Shown: piece by piece, positions 11,386 to 22,072 of the stretch
Layout of the letters: each line of letters begins with the position of its first letter
How positions within the stretch are numbered: position 1 is the stretch's first letter
Assembly: GCA_001414485.1 (NCBI GenBank)
Contig: LLEY01000266.1
Span: 1 to 60,300 of the forward strand
Source of the DNA: Calycina herbarum
Taxonomy: Eukaryota > Ascomycota > Leotiomycetes > Helotiales > Pezizellaceae
DNA: 60,300 nucleotides
Direction of reading: 5' to 3'
Notes under the pieces: model-generated
Told to the model about the DNA's origin: nothing
The model's input: the letters and a program-made list of their open reading frames with translations, nothing else
Databases searched by the model: none
Translations under genes and position numbers: made by a program

Positions 11386-12713
11386 ATGACGATTTCCATC
11401 AATTCCAACCATGACCACACCATTCCGAACACCAAGTAGGTGGAACTGGATCAAGTCAACCAAAAAATTGCTGCCAAAGAACATGAATTCTCCCAGCTCA
11501 GCATCCAGAGAGCGGTAGCCACTATGAAAGCCCAAGATCAAGATAAATTAGACCTCGTCAAATCGAAAGCTAAGGAGGTAAGTTGTCTGTCCATTGGTTT
11601 CTTGTCGAGTTCAGAGTTAACCTTTCTCATATAGGTGAAGGACCTACTTAAGCTGACACTCGCCCTCAGTTCCGTGGAAGACCCTTTTCAAGCAGAGTTC
11701 AAGGAGTTTACTTCGAGAAGCGAAATGACTTTGATGGAGTTGCCGGCACATATGAAAGCACGAAAAGAACAGCTTTTGGTCGAGATCAATGTAAGTGAGA
11801 AGTGTGGTCATTACTCTCAGGCACCCTTTTTCTTATTATGCAAGACACTCTCGTATAACGAGAGACAAAATGTATAGGGAAATAAAGATATTGGGCTTCT
11901 GATTGTTCTAAACCTCCTGGAACAATACTTTTCATTATTCCAGACCATTCCGCGCAATCTTCACAGAGGCGAATGATCCAGAGAGATGGACAGTTGTCTA
12001 TCGATCTGGCAGTGAAGGATCCTGCGCGTACACGTAGAACTCAAAGCTGACTTGAGTGATCTCCAATAGAAACTGCTTGCTCAAAAACGAGAAATTCTTC
12101 CGACATTCTTCTGCTCTGAGCCTCGAGTAAACCCGACAATCCACGACAACGAAGCCGAGATCAAAATACAGGAGGCCGAAGCTACTGTTAATACTCTCAC
12201 GGTAAAACCAAAGAGCTTGAGGGGAAGGTTGCCATGTTATCAAAGGAAATTGCCGAAATGAAGCCCTCATTTGAGGTTGGAAATTCGATCCGCCTGGGGT
12301 TATTGGAAATGATCAAACGAGTGCGCCATAAGGGTTCATTTGTTGAAGTCGGCAGAGGAAACCCTGATATCGAGATCATCAACGCTAGGAACCGAATGGC
12401 ATATGGTGGGAACCCGGTGGCAGACTTTTCGTTATGCAAATATGCTAACTTGACGGAATCTCAACATTCAAACCTCCAAGCGATGTATTCAGTCTCATAC
12501 GCCACACCTTTCAAGCAGGGAGCTCTTCTCATACATATCCGACAGTGCAACACTTTCCAAAGCTGGAGACAAATGCTTGCAATAGCGGGTACAATGTTCG
12601 CTTGCTACGCAGGAACCCCTTTCACATCCAACAAAGAGAAGGAAGTAGTATACGATGCTTTAGTACGGAGGTCTTTAGCAACAGTTGCGACAATAGCTCC
12701 CCCAGAATTTTAA
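11386..12713 (+). pseudogene. decayed tandem paralog of the coiled-coil gene (5' and central part)
   Basis: The sequence follows the 9.0-10.6 kb gene in order. It has MTISINSNHDHTIPNTK (from 11386), VELDQVNQKIAAKEHEFSQL, LLAQKREILPTFFCSEPRVN (about 12071-12140) and FEVGNSIRLGLLEMIKRVRH (about 12270-12330), with cognate introns from 11578 and 11791. It is broken in several ways. TAG at 11437-11439 replaces the Gln of the paralog NKQTELDEV. About 120 residues of the central coiled coil are missing, with a frame change near 12200. The AH of the RNxxAH motif is AY (TAT at 12402-12404). The frame ends at an aberrant stop at 12711-12713, where the AT-rich insertion begins. The first and third changes are C to T at CpA, as RIP makes. 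The expected C-terminus is at 19227-19319. Confidence 0.75.
12666..12711. repeat. inverted repeat arm, left (partner 19101-19147)
   Basis: GGAGGTCTTTAGCAACAGTT followed by GCGACAATAGCTCCCCC and AATTTTA reads, apart from four or five base changes, as the reverse complement of 19101-19147. The two arms bracket the AT-rich block that holds the LINE. The left arm belongs to the 3' coding part of the broken paralog. Confidence 0.8.
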
Positions 12714-12962
12714 GTGCTTCCCCCAAAATCTCGCCTCATATTCTCTAACTTCACTTAACAAGTACTAAACCAATTAAATAGATATTAAATTTTAGACTTT
12801 GGATTTAGGTTCCTTATAACATAAAGCCTCTTTTAGCTACTTTACTATAGGATTTAGAAGATAAAAGTGTTTTAAGTCCTCCTCTCTAAAAGGAGTCGAG
12901 TCCTCCGGTCGCACGCAGAGTCACATAATAGACACTCTTTATCTTAAACTTTTATATTTTAT

Positions 12963-12997
12963 ATTTAATTATTTATTTATTTATTTATTTCTATTTA
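12963..12997. repeat. (TTTA)n microsatellite, LINE 3' tail
   Basis: About seven units of TTTA on the plus strand, that is TAAA on the element strand. It lies directly 3' of the RNase H part of the LINE, as expected for the simple-repeat tails of I/Tad-type elements. Confidence 0.8.
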
Positions 12998-15900
12998 ACG
13001 TCAGGCGGAGTCTAGATCGCGTGGTCTAGGTCCTAAAAAGTCCCAAAGGAGGGCAAATGACGCTAGGGGGGTGCCCTAGGCTATAGGGGGTGTAAACGAG
13101 TGAGCTAATTTACAAGAGATAGTTTAAAGAGAAGCTCCACTTTCGGAACAGCCCTTATCCTTAACTAGTTTATAGAATCAGGGAAAGACAAAGGAGATAT
13201 ATATAAAAATATAGAAAAAGAAAGGAGAAGAGAGTTTTAACTATCTCGAGGGACAGATCTTTGTAAAGAACTTAGTCTTAGAATAGACCTTGTTAAAAAG
13301 CTCCTCACAACCAGGTCCGAACAGGAGTTAAGGATTTCCCTCTACCTTAGCTAATAGCCTTAGCTCTTTGTTCTTTACAAGCCTACAGAAGAGTAGGTGG
13401 AATTATGCTTTAGCCTTTTTACATTTATAATTCCCGGATTCTAGTAACGTGTTAAGGTAGTAGAATCGAAGGTGGTATACTATAAAGTCTCCGTGACCAG
13501 TACAAGCTGCAATAAGCCGAGCTAGGACCTCTCTTAGTAGCTGGAGAGTTCTAGGTTTTGAGAGCCAGGAAGTAAGACCTAGCCTCTTATAGATATCTAG
13601 GAGTGTTGTCTACCAAAGCTTGTTCGCGAGCTTAACCCCTGTCTCTTTAACTTCTCTCTTAAGTATAGCAGTACAGAGTAAAGAAGGGCTAGAGGGGGGT
13701 GTTCGAGCCGCTTTCCCCGTAGCTTTGTCGGCAATTTCATTCCCTCGAATTCCTATATAACTAGGGCACTACTGTATCTGGATCTTCCCTAGGTATAGCT
13801 AAGTAAAGTCGAATACCTTATTAAAAGTTTCTTATAAGGTGCCATAGGATCGGTAAGTTAGCTATAGTATAGCCTCGAGGTTATCGAGGCAAATCTAACA
13901 CTTTGTAGCTAAGGACCAAAAAGGGGATACAAGGGCAAGCTTAAGACCGTGTAAGGCAGCTCTCGCTTCTATATCGTATATTTCTAAGGTTTTACTAAAA
14001 GGGAAGAGCTTTGTATTTAAAACAACCCCTCCTCTTATAAGGCATACACCTCCTCCTATGTTTTTATCGTCTAAGCAAGAGCCGTCGGTAAATACAACTA
14101 GGTCCGTAGGCGGAACAGAGGCGAGGAATTCAAGGAATTCGGCTTTATAAGAGTCTTTATTACTACTAGGGCTCGGGCCAGCTACCTCGAGAAGGCGGGC
14201 TTAGCAGTTAAACCCTCTACTCTACGAGGGGTCTTAAATTAGATCGACTTCTTCTAAAAGGGGGAGAGGTTTAGAAGAGCAGTAAATAAGCCTAGCTTTT
14301 AAGCAAGGGTTATTTACACATCGCTTAAGCAGGTATGCCGAGTCGAGTTGTCGAGTTCTAGCCTTAAAAGCTCTGCTTTTTACTATAAGAGCAATTTCAA
14401 CGGCTAGGAGGCCAGATTCTATAAGGAGTACCAAGGTAGGAGTGGTTTTATAAACTAGGAGGATGATCCTAGCACACTTTATAACTACTCTATCTAAGAG
14501 AGTCAGGTAGCGGCTAATCCGGTTATTTATAGTGCCTACTTAACCTGTTTTCGTATAACTAGGGTACTAGGTCTCATGCCTAAAATAGGCGATTGAGAGG
14601 ATATAAGCAGTAACTGCTTATTTCAGCAGATATAAGAGGGATCCTCTTACTATGTTTATTGTTCCTTTAAGAGTATTAGCTACAAGTATAGCCTTGCTAG
14701 CCATTCTTTTAACATAACTATAAAAGGTAAGGCAGGGGTTAAAGAAGATGCTAAGCCACCGGAGTTCCTATATAGGCTCTATTATCTTTCCTTCAACTAT
14801 AATAGCAGGGGGGGGGCAGATGCCTCTCCCTCTTTATTTCCTTTTATAAGAGAAGTAGATAAGTTCTAATTTTTCAGCGTTAAAGGTAATACCCTCGTCT
14901 ATGCCCCACTTAAGTGCGCTTACTACCTGCTTTACCAGGTCCTTGACATTCCCTACCTTTAAAGGCCCGAAAGTAAGTAATCCAATATCGTCAGCGTAGC
15001 CGAATCTCTATACTACTAGAAGAGAGCCAACTCCTAATCTAAAGAGGGGCTGGATATAGAGTATAAAGAGGATCGGTGAGATAGGCGAGCCTTATAGAAG
15101 GCTACACTAAAGCAGGGTAGCGTTGCCTACTTCTCTATCAAGCTTTACTTTTACTAATCTATTAGTTAAGAAAGAGGAGACCTATTCTACGAAGTAATAC
15201 AGCCATCCTTACTCTCTTAACCTTTTAATCAGGCGGCCAGGGAGTACTACGTCAAAGGCGCCCTTAATATCGAGTGTAAGAAGGGAGGCTTCCTACTTGT
15301 CCGCAAGAGCTAACTCAATGTTAAAGGTAAGACAGGTAGTAAGGTCTATAGCGGCTCTTAGCAGAAGAGCCCTGAACTAGTTCTGCTCTAGAACAGAGTG
15401 CTTAATAGCTATCTAAGAGACTCGCTTAGCAAGGAGCCTTTCAAGCCCTTTTCTAAGGACTAAGAGTAGAGCAATTAGCTAGTATACTTAAGAGGAGGAC
15501 TTATCTTTCTTATTAGGTTTTAGGATAATAGCGACGACGGCGGATTAGAAGATCTTCGGGTAGAAGCCTGTCTCTATATAGCCTCTGAATAGTAGGAAGA
15601 CAAGGTTCAAGATCTATAGCTAGGCTACTTTGAGGACCCCTGTTACTAGCTCGTCTTCTCCTGGTACGGTTGAAGCTTTGCTGAGGATCGATTCCTTAAC
15701 CTTGTGTAAAGTAAGGTCTGCCTACGGGAGGGCCTAAGTAGAAGTAGTTAGGGTGTTAAATAGTATATCCCCGACTTCGGCCTTGTTTATAAGCAGCTCC
15801 TGTATGAGGATCTTCTGCTTCTCCTAAGTAGTAAAGCCTAGCTAACCTACCAAGTCTCTTAAGAAGGGAGACTTATATATTCTAGTGCTCTAGTACCACT

Positions 15901-17152
15901 TGCAAATCTTAAAGACGTCTTTGCTCTTCGTAGCCTAATCGATTAGGTTATAGAAGTGTTCTCTCTTTACCTTCCGGATTTCCTGCCTTAGACTCCTACG
16001 AAGAGACTTTAAGGCTCGAGGGCTCGCGTTAAGCCTTTGTGCCTACCTTGCCTCGGTGGCCGCCGTCTAGTATTCCTTATTCTACTAGGGGTGTCCGAAT
16101 CTATGTCCGAGACCTCGCTTAGTACTACAGAGGTACGCGCTATATACGCTCTTAGTGATAAATCCTACTAGGGCTTCTAGCGATTCTGTGTTTAGTTGTT
16201 ACGTAAGTTCGTATAGCTATTGCGTTTCGAGCTTACTTTAGAGGGTAGTCTCGAAGGTTTTAACGTTAAGAGTACTAAGTTTCAAAGACGGATCCTTCTC
16301 TGTTAGGTTTCCTATATACAGAAGCCGGGTAAGAAGTAGGAGGTAGTTAGAGCTATACTCAAAGGTAAGGTCTATCTTAGTAGACGCCCCTCTTTAGTAG
16401 AGGTTGCTTAAGTAAAAGGCAAGGTCGAGGGTATTGCCGAGGTTATACGTTTACGTCCTAGGAGGGGTAGAGAGTTGTAGCTCTCTATCCTCTGTCTAGT
16501 TGACAAGCGAGGGGGCTTGTATACTTTCCTGCTCAAGGAAATCCGGTTGCTAGAGCTAGCTCTTTAGGTTTAAGTCGCCAGCTATAAGGGTATTCGTTGT
16601 AGTAATGTATTATAAGTAAAGGACGAGGTTAATAGCCTCTCTAGCGCTCTTAGCGCCTAGGGGGGCGTTATATACGTTAAGGATATATAACGGGAGGCCT
16701 TAGGAGAGCGTAATCTCGATATAAATAAGGTCTTGGCATTTAAGCGAGGGTATGATCGGTGTTTATTGACTTAAGAGAATCCCCGCTCCTTTTCGTATAA
16801 ATGTAAGTACTCTAGGGGGGTCATCGTTCTAGTCATATATAGGTATAAAGCAGGTATAATTCGGGTAGCGTCTTATGATTTGACAGCTAATCTCTCTCTA
16901 GTATACATACGGTTCCTAGATAAGGACTATATCGACTTGTCTAGAGTGAGCCAGTTAGAGAACCAGCTCCTAGTACTCGCTAGACTTATAAACGTTAATC
17001 TATAGAACTTGGAGGTAGTGGTTTTTAGCAAGCCCTTATCTACTTATAGAGAAACTATAATAGTATTTCCTTAGGTTCTTCGAATAGAGAGGTCGTCGAG
17101 AGCCTCTTCTATAAGAGTGTCTATAGGGGTGTTAAAATCATCTTCTTAGGAT

Positions 17153-17272
17153 AGTAAGATAGGCGAGGTAGGCGAGGTAGGCGAGGTAGGCGGGAGGGGC
17201 GAGAGAGGCGAGGAAGGTAAGGTAGGCAAGATAGGTAAGGTAGGCGAAGTAGGCAAGGTAGTCGAGTTAGAA
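17153..17272. repeat. 9-bp minisatellite (GGCGAGGTA)n in LINE gag
   Basis: Tandem units GGCGAGGTA, degenerating to GGCAAGATA and GGTAAGGTA. Read on the element strand they encode a repeating Ser/Leu-Pro-Thr tract (PTSPTSPTSP). The run lies between the endonuclease and zinc-knuckle parts and represents a low-complexity linker of the gag-like protein. Confidence 0.8.
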
Positions 17273-19100
17273 GAGCTATCTACTCTAGCTTGTAGGGTAG
17301 CCGGAGCTTCTGTGTCTCAACTACTACAAGGGGAGTCTTCCTCCCTTCTTATCCGTATTTCATTATATACTTACTAAATAGTTCTCTTATTCTCGGTTAA
17401 GAGGCGTGTCCCTGAGTTCCTTAGTCTAAGTTAGCACCCTAGGTCGTCTAAGGCGTAAGGTCTACCATAATATAGGCACTTTAGCTTATACTATATATGT
17501 CGCAAACACGTAGGGTAAAAGTCTTTAGAGTGTTAAGTAGTACTATATAGACGGCACCGTTGGTTCTTCCCACAGTTCCTTTAGTTATACCACCCCTAGC
17601 ACTTAGAGCACTATATAATTATAGAAACCTTAGGAAGAGGTTTAAAGAAGACTCTTCTACTAAGAAGAGATATTGTATCTAGGATAGCGTAGCTGTCCCA
17701 GGCTTCTTCCTCTTTAAAGAAGACAGTCTAGGAGGTGTAGAACAGCTTATCCGATAGCGAGATCCTTATTATATCAACCTTTATAGGGGCTATTCCGATT
17801 CGTTCCTTAATTGCTATAGCTACTACTTTAGAAGTAGTAGGGACGAGGGTTGATATAATTACTCCTTTTTCGTTAATCTTAATAGCTTCGATACTTTAGG
17901 GTATCCCTAATAAGCGATATACTACCCAGTTTTATAAGGTCTTAATCTTAGCTATAGAGAATAGCGTCTATATAAATGCCTTCTTTATCGATAACAGGGC
18001 TTCTAGGGCAGCCTCGTCCTTTGGTATAATGGTGAAACTAGAGCTAACCGAGAGGACCTCTTATATAAGCTCTTTATAGCCTATCTTTGGATTATAGAGG
18101 GCAAGAAAGATAGCTAGAGTAGAATGTTTCCTTTCTAGGGAATCAGGGGGTAGTCGGATAAAGACTCTAAGGTCTGGTTTAGCTAAAGAACCCTTATTCT
18201 TGTCCTTCTATAGCTTTAAAGTACCAGTAGAGAGAGGGAGAGAGTAGGGTATTGTTACTAGTATGCTTTCAGGCACTAAGGCACCTTTTATAGTCTATGC
18301 GTATAAAAATTTTTTAGCCGAGCCCAGAGGGGGGGGAGGAGTCGTAGATGGCGTAGGGCCCCCTCTATATATAATAGAGGAGGTTTCTGAGATCAAGGGT
18401 AGTAGGGGGGGTGTCCCTAAGGTATATGCTTGGTGGAATAGTAGGCTGATATCGGCAACTTGAGTATAAAAGGCTCGGAGGTAGGGAAGAAGGTCAGGAG
18501 GGGCTTTGTCAAGAGCAGTGCTTAGGTAGTGATCTACAGCTTCTACAGTTCCTCCGAAGAAGGTTTAGCCTATAGTACTACGCTTAAGAGCTTTAGAAGT
18601 TGCTAAGATAAAGTGCTGTTATATATTCGGAAGGGGGGGGATCGGGCGCCCTCCCCCTTTTCCTAGGTCTCTTCTCAGAGGCGTAGGTAAGGCCGGAGGC
18701 CTCCTAAGGGAGGTCTCCATAGAAGGAAATCGGCTTATTAAGTACGAGTAGATGAGAGCGAGTGATTTAGAACAAAAAATTCGATCTACGAAAAAAGGTG
18801 TTGTATGTTATATTTAATTATTAAGTAGAGACTATACTAAGTAGAGACTAGTATAGTCTCTCTCTTAGATATATCTTAAACAAAGTTTTGTTTTTATATA
18901 TTATTATTTTTTATAGAGTTTATAGCTCACGTGTAGCTTAGTCAGATTTTTCTAAAAAAATAAAAATAAATTATAAGGCTATGTTTAGTAGAATATTCTA
19001 ATAAGAGCCTTACTATAAGTATTACTAATTATAATACTTTAAGTAAGAATATTTAATATTTTAATTAAATTTATTATTTAGTTAAGGTAGGCAGATATCG

Positions 19101-19147
19101 CTAAAATTTTGGGGGAGTTATTGTTGCAACTGTTGCTAACGACCTCC
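19101..19147. repeat. inverted repeat arm, right (partner 12666-12711)
   Basis: The reverse complement of GGAGGTC-TTTAGCAACAG and the following bases at 12666-12711, with few mismatches. It sits at the right boundary of the AT-rich block. Confidence 0.8.
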
Positions 19148-19226
19148 ATATTTAGGGAAAGAATTTGCTGAGATTTCACGTGGTTGTCATGCGAAATACA
19201 AGACCTATAAAGCGGGTGGCTCTTTG

Positions 19227-19319
19227 TTCGACCAAGATATCGTTGTCAGGGAAAAACTCGAGCTAAGGCAGACGACCGCCGATGAGTTCTACCAGGCCAG
19301 AGGGAAAAGAGCTGGCTGA
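19227..19319 (+). pseudogene. displaced 3' end of the broken coiled-coil paralog
   Basis: The plus-strand frame FDQDIVVREKLELRQTTADE, then FYQARGKRAG and a stop at 19317-19319, aligns with the C-terminus of the intact paralog (FEEDLDVPKLLEEMRKIADE, then FHRKEGKRRC). It lies immediately outside the right inverted-repeat arm. It therefore looks like the missing last segment of the 11.4-12.7 kb pseudogene, displaced by the 6.3 kb insertion. A remnant of a third paralog is the alternative. Confidence 0.65.
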
Positions 19320-19971
19320 GAACGGGCATCATGTACTTACTAAACTCCTGTAGTTTCATTCACTTAGGTATTTACCTGGTTTCATCAGTGTCATCTCTTT
19401 CAGATACTACTATGTATAAAACCACTCTTGTTGCAATATTTATGATTTCTATCAGTTTCGTCGAGGGAGATCTGGACTGGCAGAAACTCCCCCGTTCTTT
19501 CTTACACCACCACTGAAACATAAAAATCTATCGATTCTTCTCCTATAAACTAAGTTACCAACAGTTGAAGTCATCGTCGCTCAAATTCAAGCTGTAAACC
19601 CTTGACTTTTAATGCGAAACAATTACCTCTCTTGTCTCAGATCTTCAATTATAAGATAGTAGGGAGCAGATCTGTTGAGGAGTGTCAAAGAAGACGGGTC
19701 AAGTGAGTTTAATAAGATCGGACTTTATAATGGTAAAAAATCCTCGAAGGAAAAAACTACTCAATAATTCAACAATAAGAAACGGTTCAAAAATTGACAT
19801 ACGTCAGCCATCTCTGCTGGAAATGGCTTGTCATCGACTGATTTACTTGGATGTTGCTTCTAGAATCTATGGCCCATTGTATTCTTATACTTTGGAACAT
19901 GGGCGCAACCGAAGCGCAGATACTGAAGAGAAGAGAGGAAGAGATGGAGGAAAGGCCGTTCCTTCCTTGTG
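19320..19971. other. intergenic region
   Basis: No supported gene. A 34-residue ORF from about 19412 begins with a signal-peptide-like stretch (MYKTTLVAIFMISISFVEGD) but ends at once and has no matching downstream exon. Confidence 0.35.
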
Positions 19972-20859
19972 CTAAGACCATAACTCTCGAAACATCATAT
20001 CGGCCCACGCCCATTCCGTCAAATATTCCTCCACAATCCGTCCTAGCCAATAATCCCAGTCATCATCAAAATTCCCGCATCCAAGCATAGCCCGCGAATA
20101 CTCCCAGTAACTCGGGTACCAACCAGAAGCCTCCCAATCCAAAAGCACGATCTCAAATGTTCCATCCTTTACATCCCCCTTCTCGTTGATCTCAGGGATT
20201 TGTGTGATCATGATGTTTTTGCGTTGTAAGTCTCCGTGTGTGAAGACCGGAGGGTGGTTGTGTAAAACTTTCGAAAGACTTCGTTCATAAAACGCAGCTT
20301 TGCCGGCAGGCAGATTGTTGAAGAGGTATTTTTTGATCATTGCTGAGTTCAGTTCCTCTTGGGTATCGAATGGACCATTTAAAGAGGGGTGAGTGTCATC
20401 ACCGCTCCAGAACACAGCGTCTTGTAAGGGCCTTCTATCAAGACTGCAGTATCCGCCTGGTGAGGGGATTTTGCGCAGAGTGTCCATGGCGGAGTTGATT
20501 TTGGCACAAATTATTTCTTTCTGGGGCCTGGTGAGTGTTGGCCATATTGACGATAGAAGATGGCCGTGGATTCTTTCCATGATTATATATCTTGTTTTGT
20601 CTACGGGGTCTTCATACACAGCGTAGACCTTCGGCGCGCGAACAGCGCTGTTCTTGAGTTTTGTGGCGAACAACAAGTTTTCCCCCTCAATGAGCTCCAC
20701 AGCAAGGCCATATTTGACGATGAACCCCGAGCCTATCACAACTACTTTGCGAGCAGAGTAATCGAGCAGAAGTTCTTTTGACTCGAGAATTTGTTCCTTG
20801 GTGGGCAATGGACACGGAAGCTCATCCTCTGGCGCGTAATATGAGAATGTGGAGGCCAT
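19972..20859 (-). CDS. APH-family phosphotransferase-like protein (295 aa)
   Basis: Uninterrupted frame of 295 codons from ATG at 20859. It has the aminoglycoside phosphotransferase / choline-kinase fold signatures. They are an N-lobe strand with a candidate ATP-anchoring Lys (GFIVKYG, K49), the hinge YIIMERIHGH (91-100), the catalytic loop FTHGDLQRKNIM (H208, D210, N215) and the metal-binding strand VLLDWEASGWYP (D241). The length suits the compact fungal APH-like proteins, which occur in many copies in ascomycetes and whose substrates are mostly unknown. Catalytic residues are intact, so it is probably an active small-molecule kinase or a relative with another role. It has no signal peptide. 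It is isolated, with no operon-like partner. Confidence 0.85.
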   Translation of the reverse strand: MASTFSYYAPEDELPCPLPTKEQILESKELLLDYSARKVVVIGSGFIVKYGLAVELIEGENLLFATKLKNSAVRAPKVYAVYEDPVDKTRYIIMERIHGHLLSSIWPTLTRPQKEIICAKINSAMDTLRKIPSPGGYCSLDRRPLQDAVFWSGDDTHPSLNGPFDTQEELNSAMIKKYLFNNLPAGKAAFYERSLSKVLHNHPPVFTHGDLQRKNIMITQIPEINEKGDVKDGTFEIVLLDWEASGWYPSYWEYSRAMLGCGNFDDDWDYWLGRIVEEYLTEWAWADMMFRELWS

Positions 20860-21676
20860 CTTACTCGTATTGAATAGACGGTTCCGAATAGACAGAGCGG
20901 AGGAGTTGGTGACCTCAAGATCAAAAATAATTAAGGAGAAAGGAAGGCCAAGTACTTGTGGGGCGGCGTGATGCGTCAGTGGTCTTCAACCCTTCTTCAC
21001 CACGAACAAGGAAGGCAAGCCGGCTAACCTAGCACGGAAAGTAGGAGCTGTGCCTCTGGGATGTACTGTACTTTGCCCGCGAGCAACCCCCAAGCTATGG
21101 CTTCTCTCTTACCTTTGTCTTGGCTTGTTTGTTTTTATCGACATGCAATTCGAGGATTCAATTCTTCTGGCTATGGGTCTGACGGCCAATCTGTCCCTTT
21201 TCGGTGATTTTCTGATTTTCTATACTTGGGGTTCTTGATGATCATGAGGATATTCGAATTGCCGTAATGGAATTGAAATACCAACAGAAAATTCTGCAGG
21301 CTAGGTCGGCGGTACCAAGTTATCAAACTATTCTGGCCATGTCTTTGTCTTCGAATTGATGTATAAAGTCACTGCAATGTCTTCTTTCATCTCATCCAAT
21401 TCAATCCTTCAATCCGCAGTTCAAAGCAATTCTCATAGCAACATTTCCTAAATCTCTATTTCAGCTATTGTTTCTTTCTGGCAAGTCAAATCTCCCAAAC
21501 TAGTTTGTCCCCGAACCAGTCACTAACACATTCTATGCAGTTTTTTCTCAATCTGTCTATAGTACCTCCATCGCCTAGTCTATTCTATCTTTTTTGCAGT
21601 TCAAAACTCGCTTCCGTAAGCTCACTCCATCAGTCCTCCTCTATTCCTCAGTACTAACCAGTCCCCAAGAATCAAC
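20860..21676. other. divergent promoter region
   Basis: About 0.8 kb between the APH-like gene (minus) and the 131-aa gene (plus). Pyrimidine-rich sequence at 21440-21660 is typical of a fungal 5' leader. No other feature seen. Confidence 0.4.
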
Positions 21677-22072
21677 ATGTCTTACAACGTCTATGTCGTA
21701 GCCTACACCGGTGCTCCTCGGGACCACCACACAATCTTTGTTGAAACCAACCCAGATCAATCTGGCTACCTCTTTCAAGTAGCCGGCAACATCCAAAGCG
21801 GTATGGCTCACAACCACAAAGCCGTCAAGAAGCCCGAAGAAACTTCCGCTTTCGTGAACAAGACCTTCATCGGAACCGTCACCACCCAGAACTATGGCCG
21901 AATTGCTTCGGTCTGCAATACTGTCCCTCCGCCAAAGAAGCAATTCGATGGTCCCAGAAGGATCAACCCACATGAACCCCTTAGAAGATGCCAGGAGTGG
22001 AATAACGAGGCCATTCAGGCTTTGAAGGATGCCAATATACTCGTTCCAGCTGAGGAATGCGGGCATTCCTAA
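21677..22072 (+). CDS. small conserved fungal protein, possible permuted papain-like fold (131 aa)
   Basis: Single exon of 131 codons with a good start context (ATCAACATGTC). The protein is cytosolic-looking, without signal peptide or membrane helix. Features are an N-terminal strand pair (VYVVAYTGAPRDHHTIFVET) with H17/H18, a second strand GYLFQVAGNI, and a C-terminal helix that starts with a cysteine (PLRRCQEWNNEAIQALKDAN, C105). A His on an early strand and a Cys at the start of a late helix is the arrangement of circularly permuted NlpC/P60-like folds. That is inference, and the family name is not known to me. The 5' leader is CT-rich. Confidence 0.75.
   Translation: MSYNVYVVAYTGAPRDHHTIFVETNPDQSGYLFQVAGNIQSGMAHNHKAVKKPEETSAFVNKTFIGTVTTQNYGRIASVCNTVPPPKKQFDGPRRINPHEPLRRCQEWNNEAIQALKDANILVPAEECGHS

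Larger units (their letters stand above)
12761..19093 (-). mobile_element. RIP-mutated Tad1/I-like LINE with flanking AT-rich repeat debris
   Basis: On the minus strand the degraded frames show, in 5' to 3' order: gag CCHC knuckles (CSKC*GW..N*RNCGKN, about 17605-17560); AP endonuclease blocks (DIVLI*EPYVY near 16910, IAGDLNLKS near 16580); reverse transcriptase (LDIKGAFDVVLPGRLIKR at about 15275-15222, GYADDIGLLTFG at about 15002-14967); and RNase H (DLVVFTDGSCLDDKN at about 14104-14060). Stops replace Trp and Gln throughout. A (TTTA)n run at 12968-12993 is the probable 3' tail read from the other strand. The LINE proper therefore spans about 12960-18740. The pieces at 12761-12960 and 18740-19093 are further AT-rich, RIP-like debris. 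There is no intact ORF, so the element is dead. Confidence 0.88.

Noticed and set aside
18263..18463. 66-codon ORF in the LINE 5' region
   Set aside because: Plus-strand shadow within a minus-strand RIP-mutated element.
19412..19516. Short signal-peptide-like ORF (MYKTTLVAIFM)
   Set aside because: Only 34 codons, no downstream exon found; could be chance.
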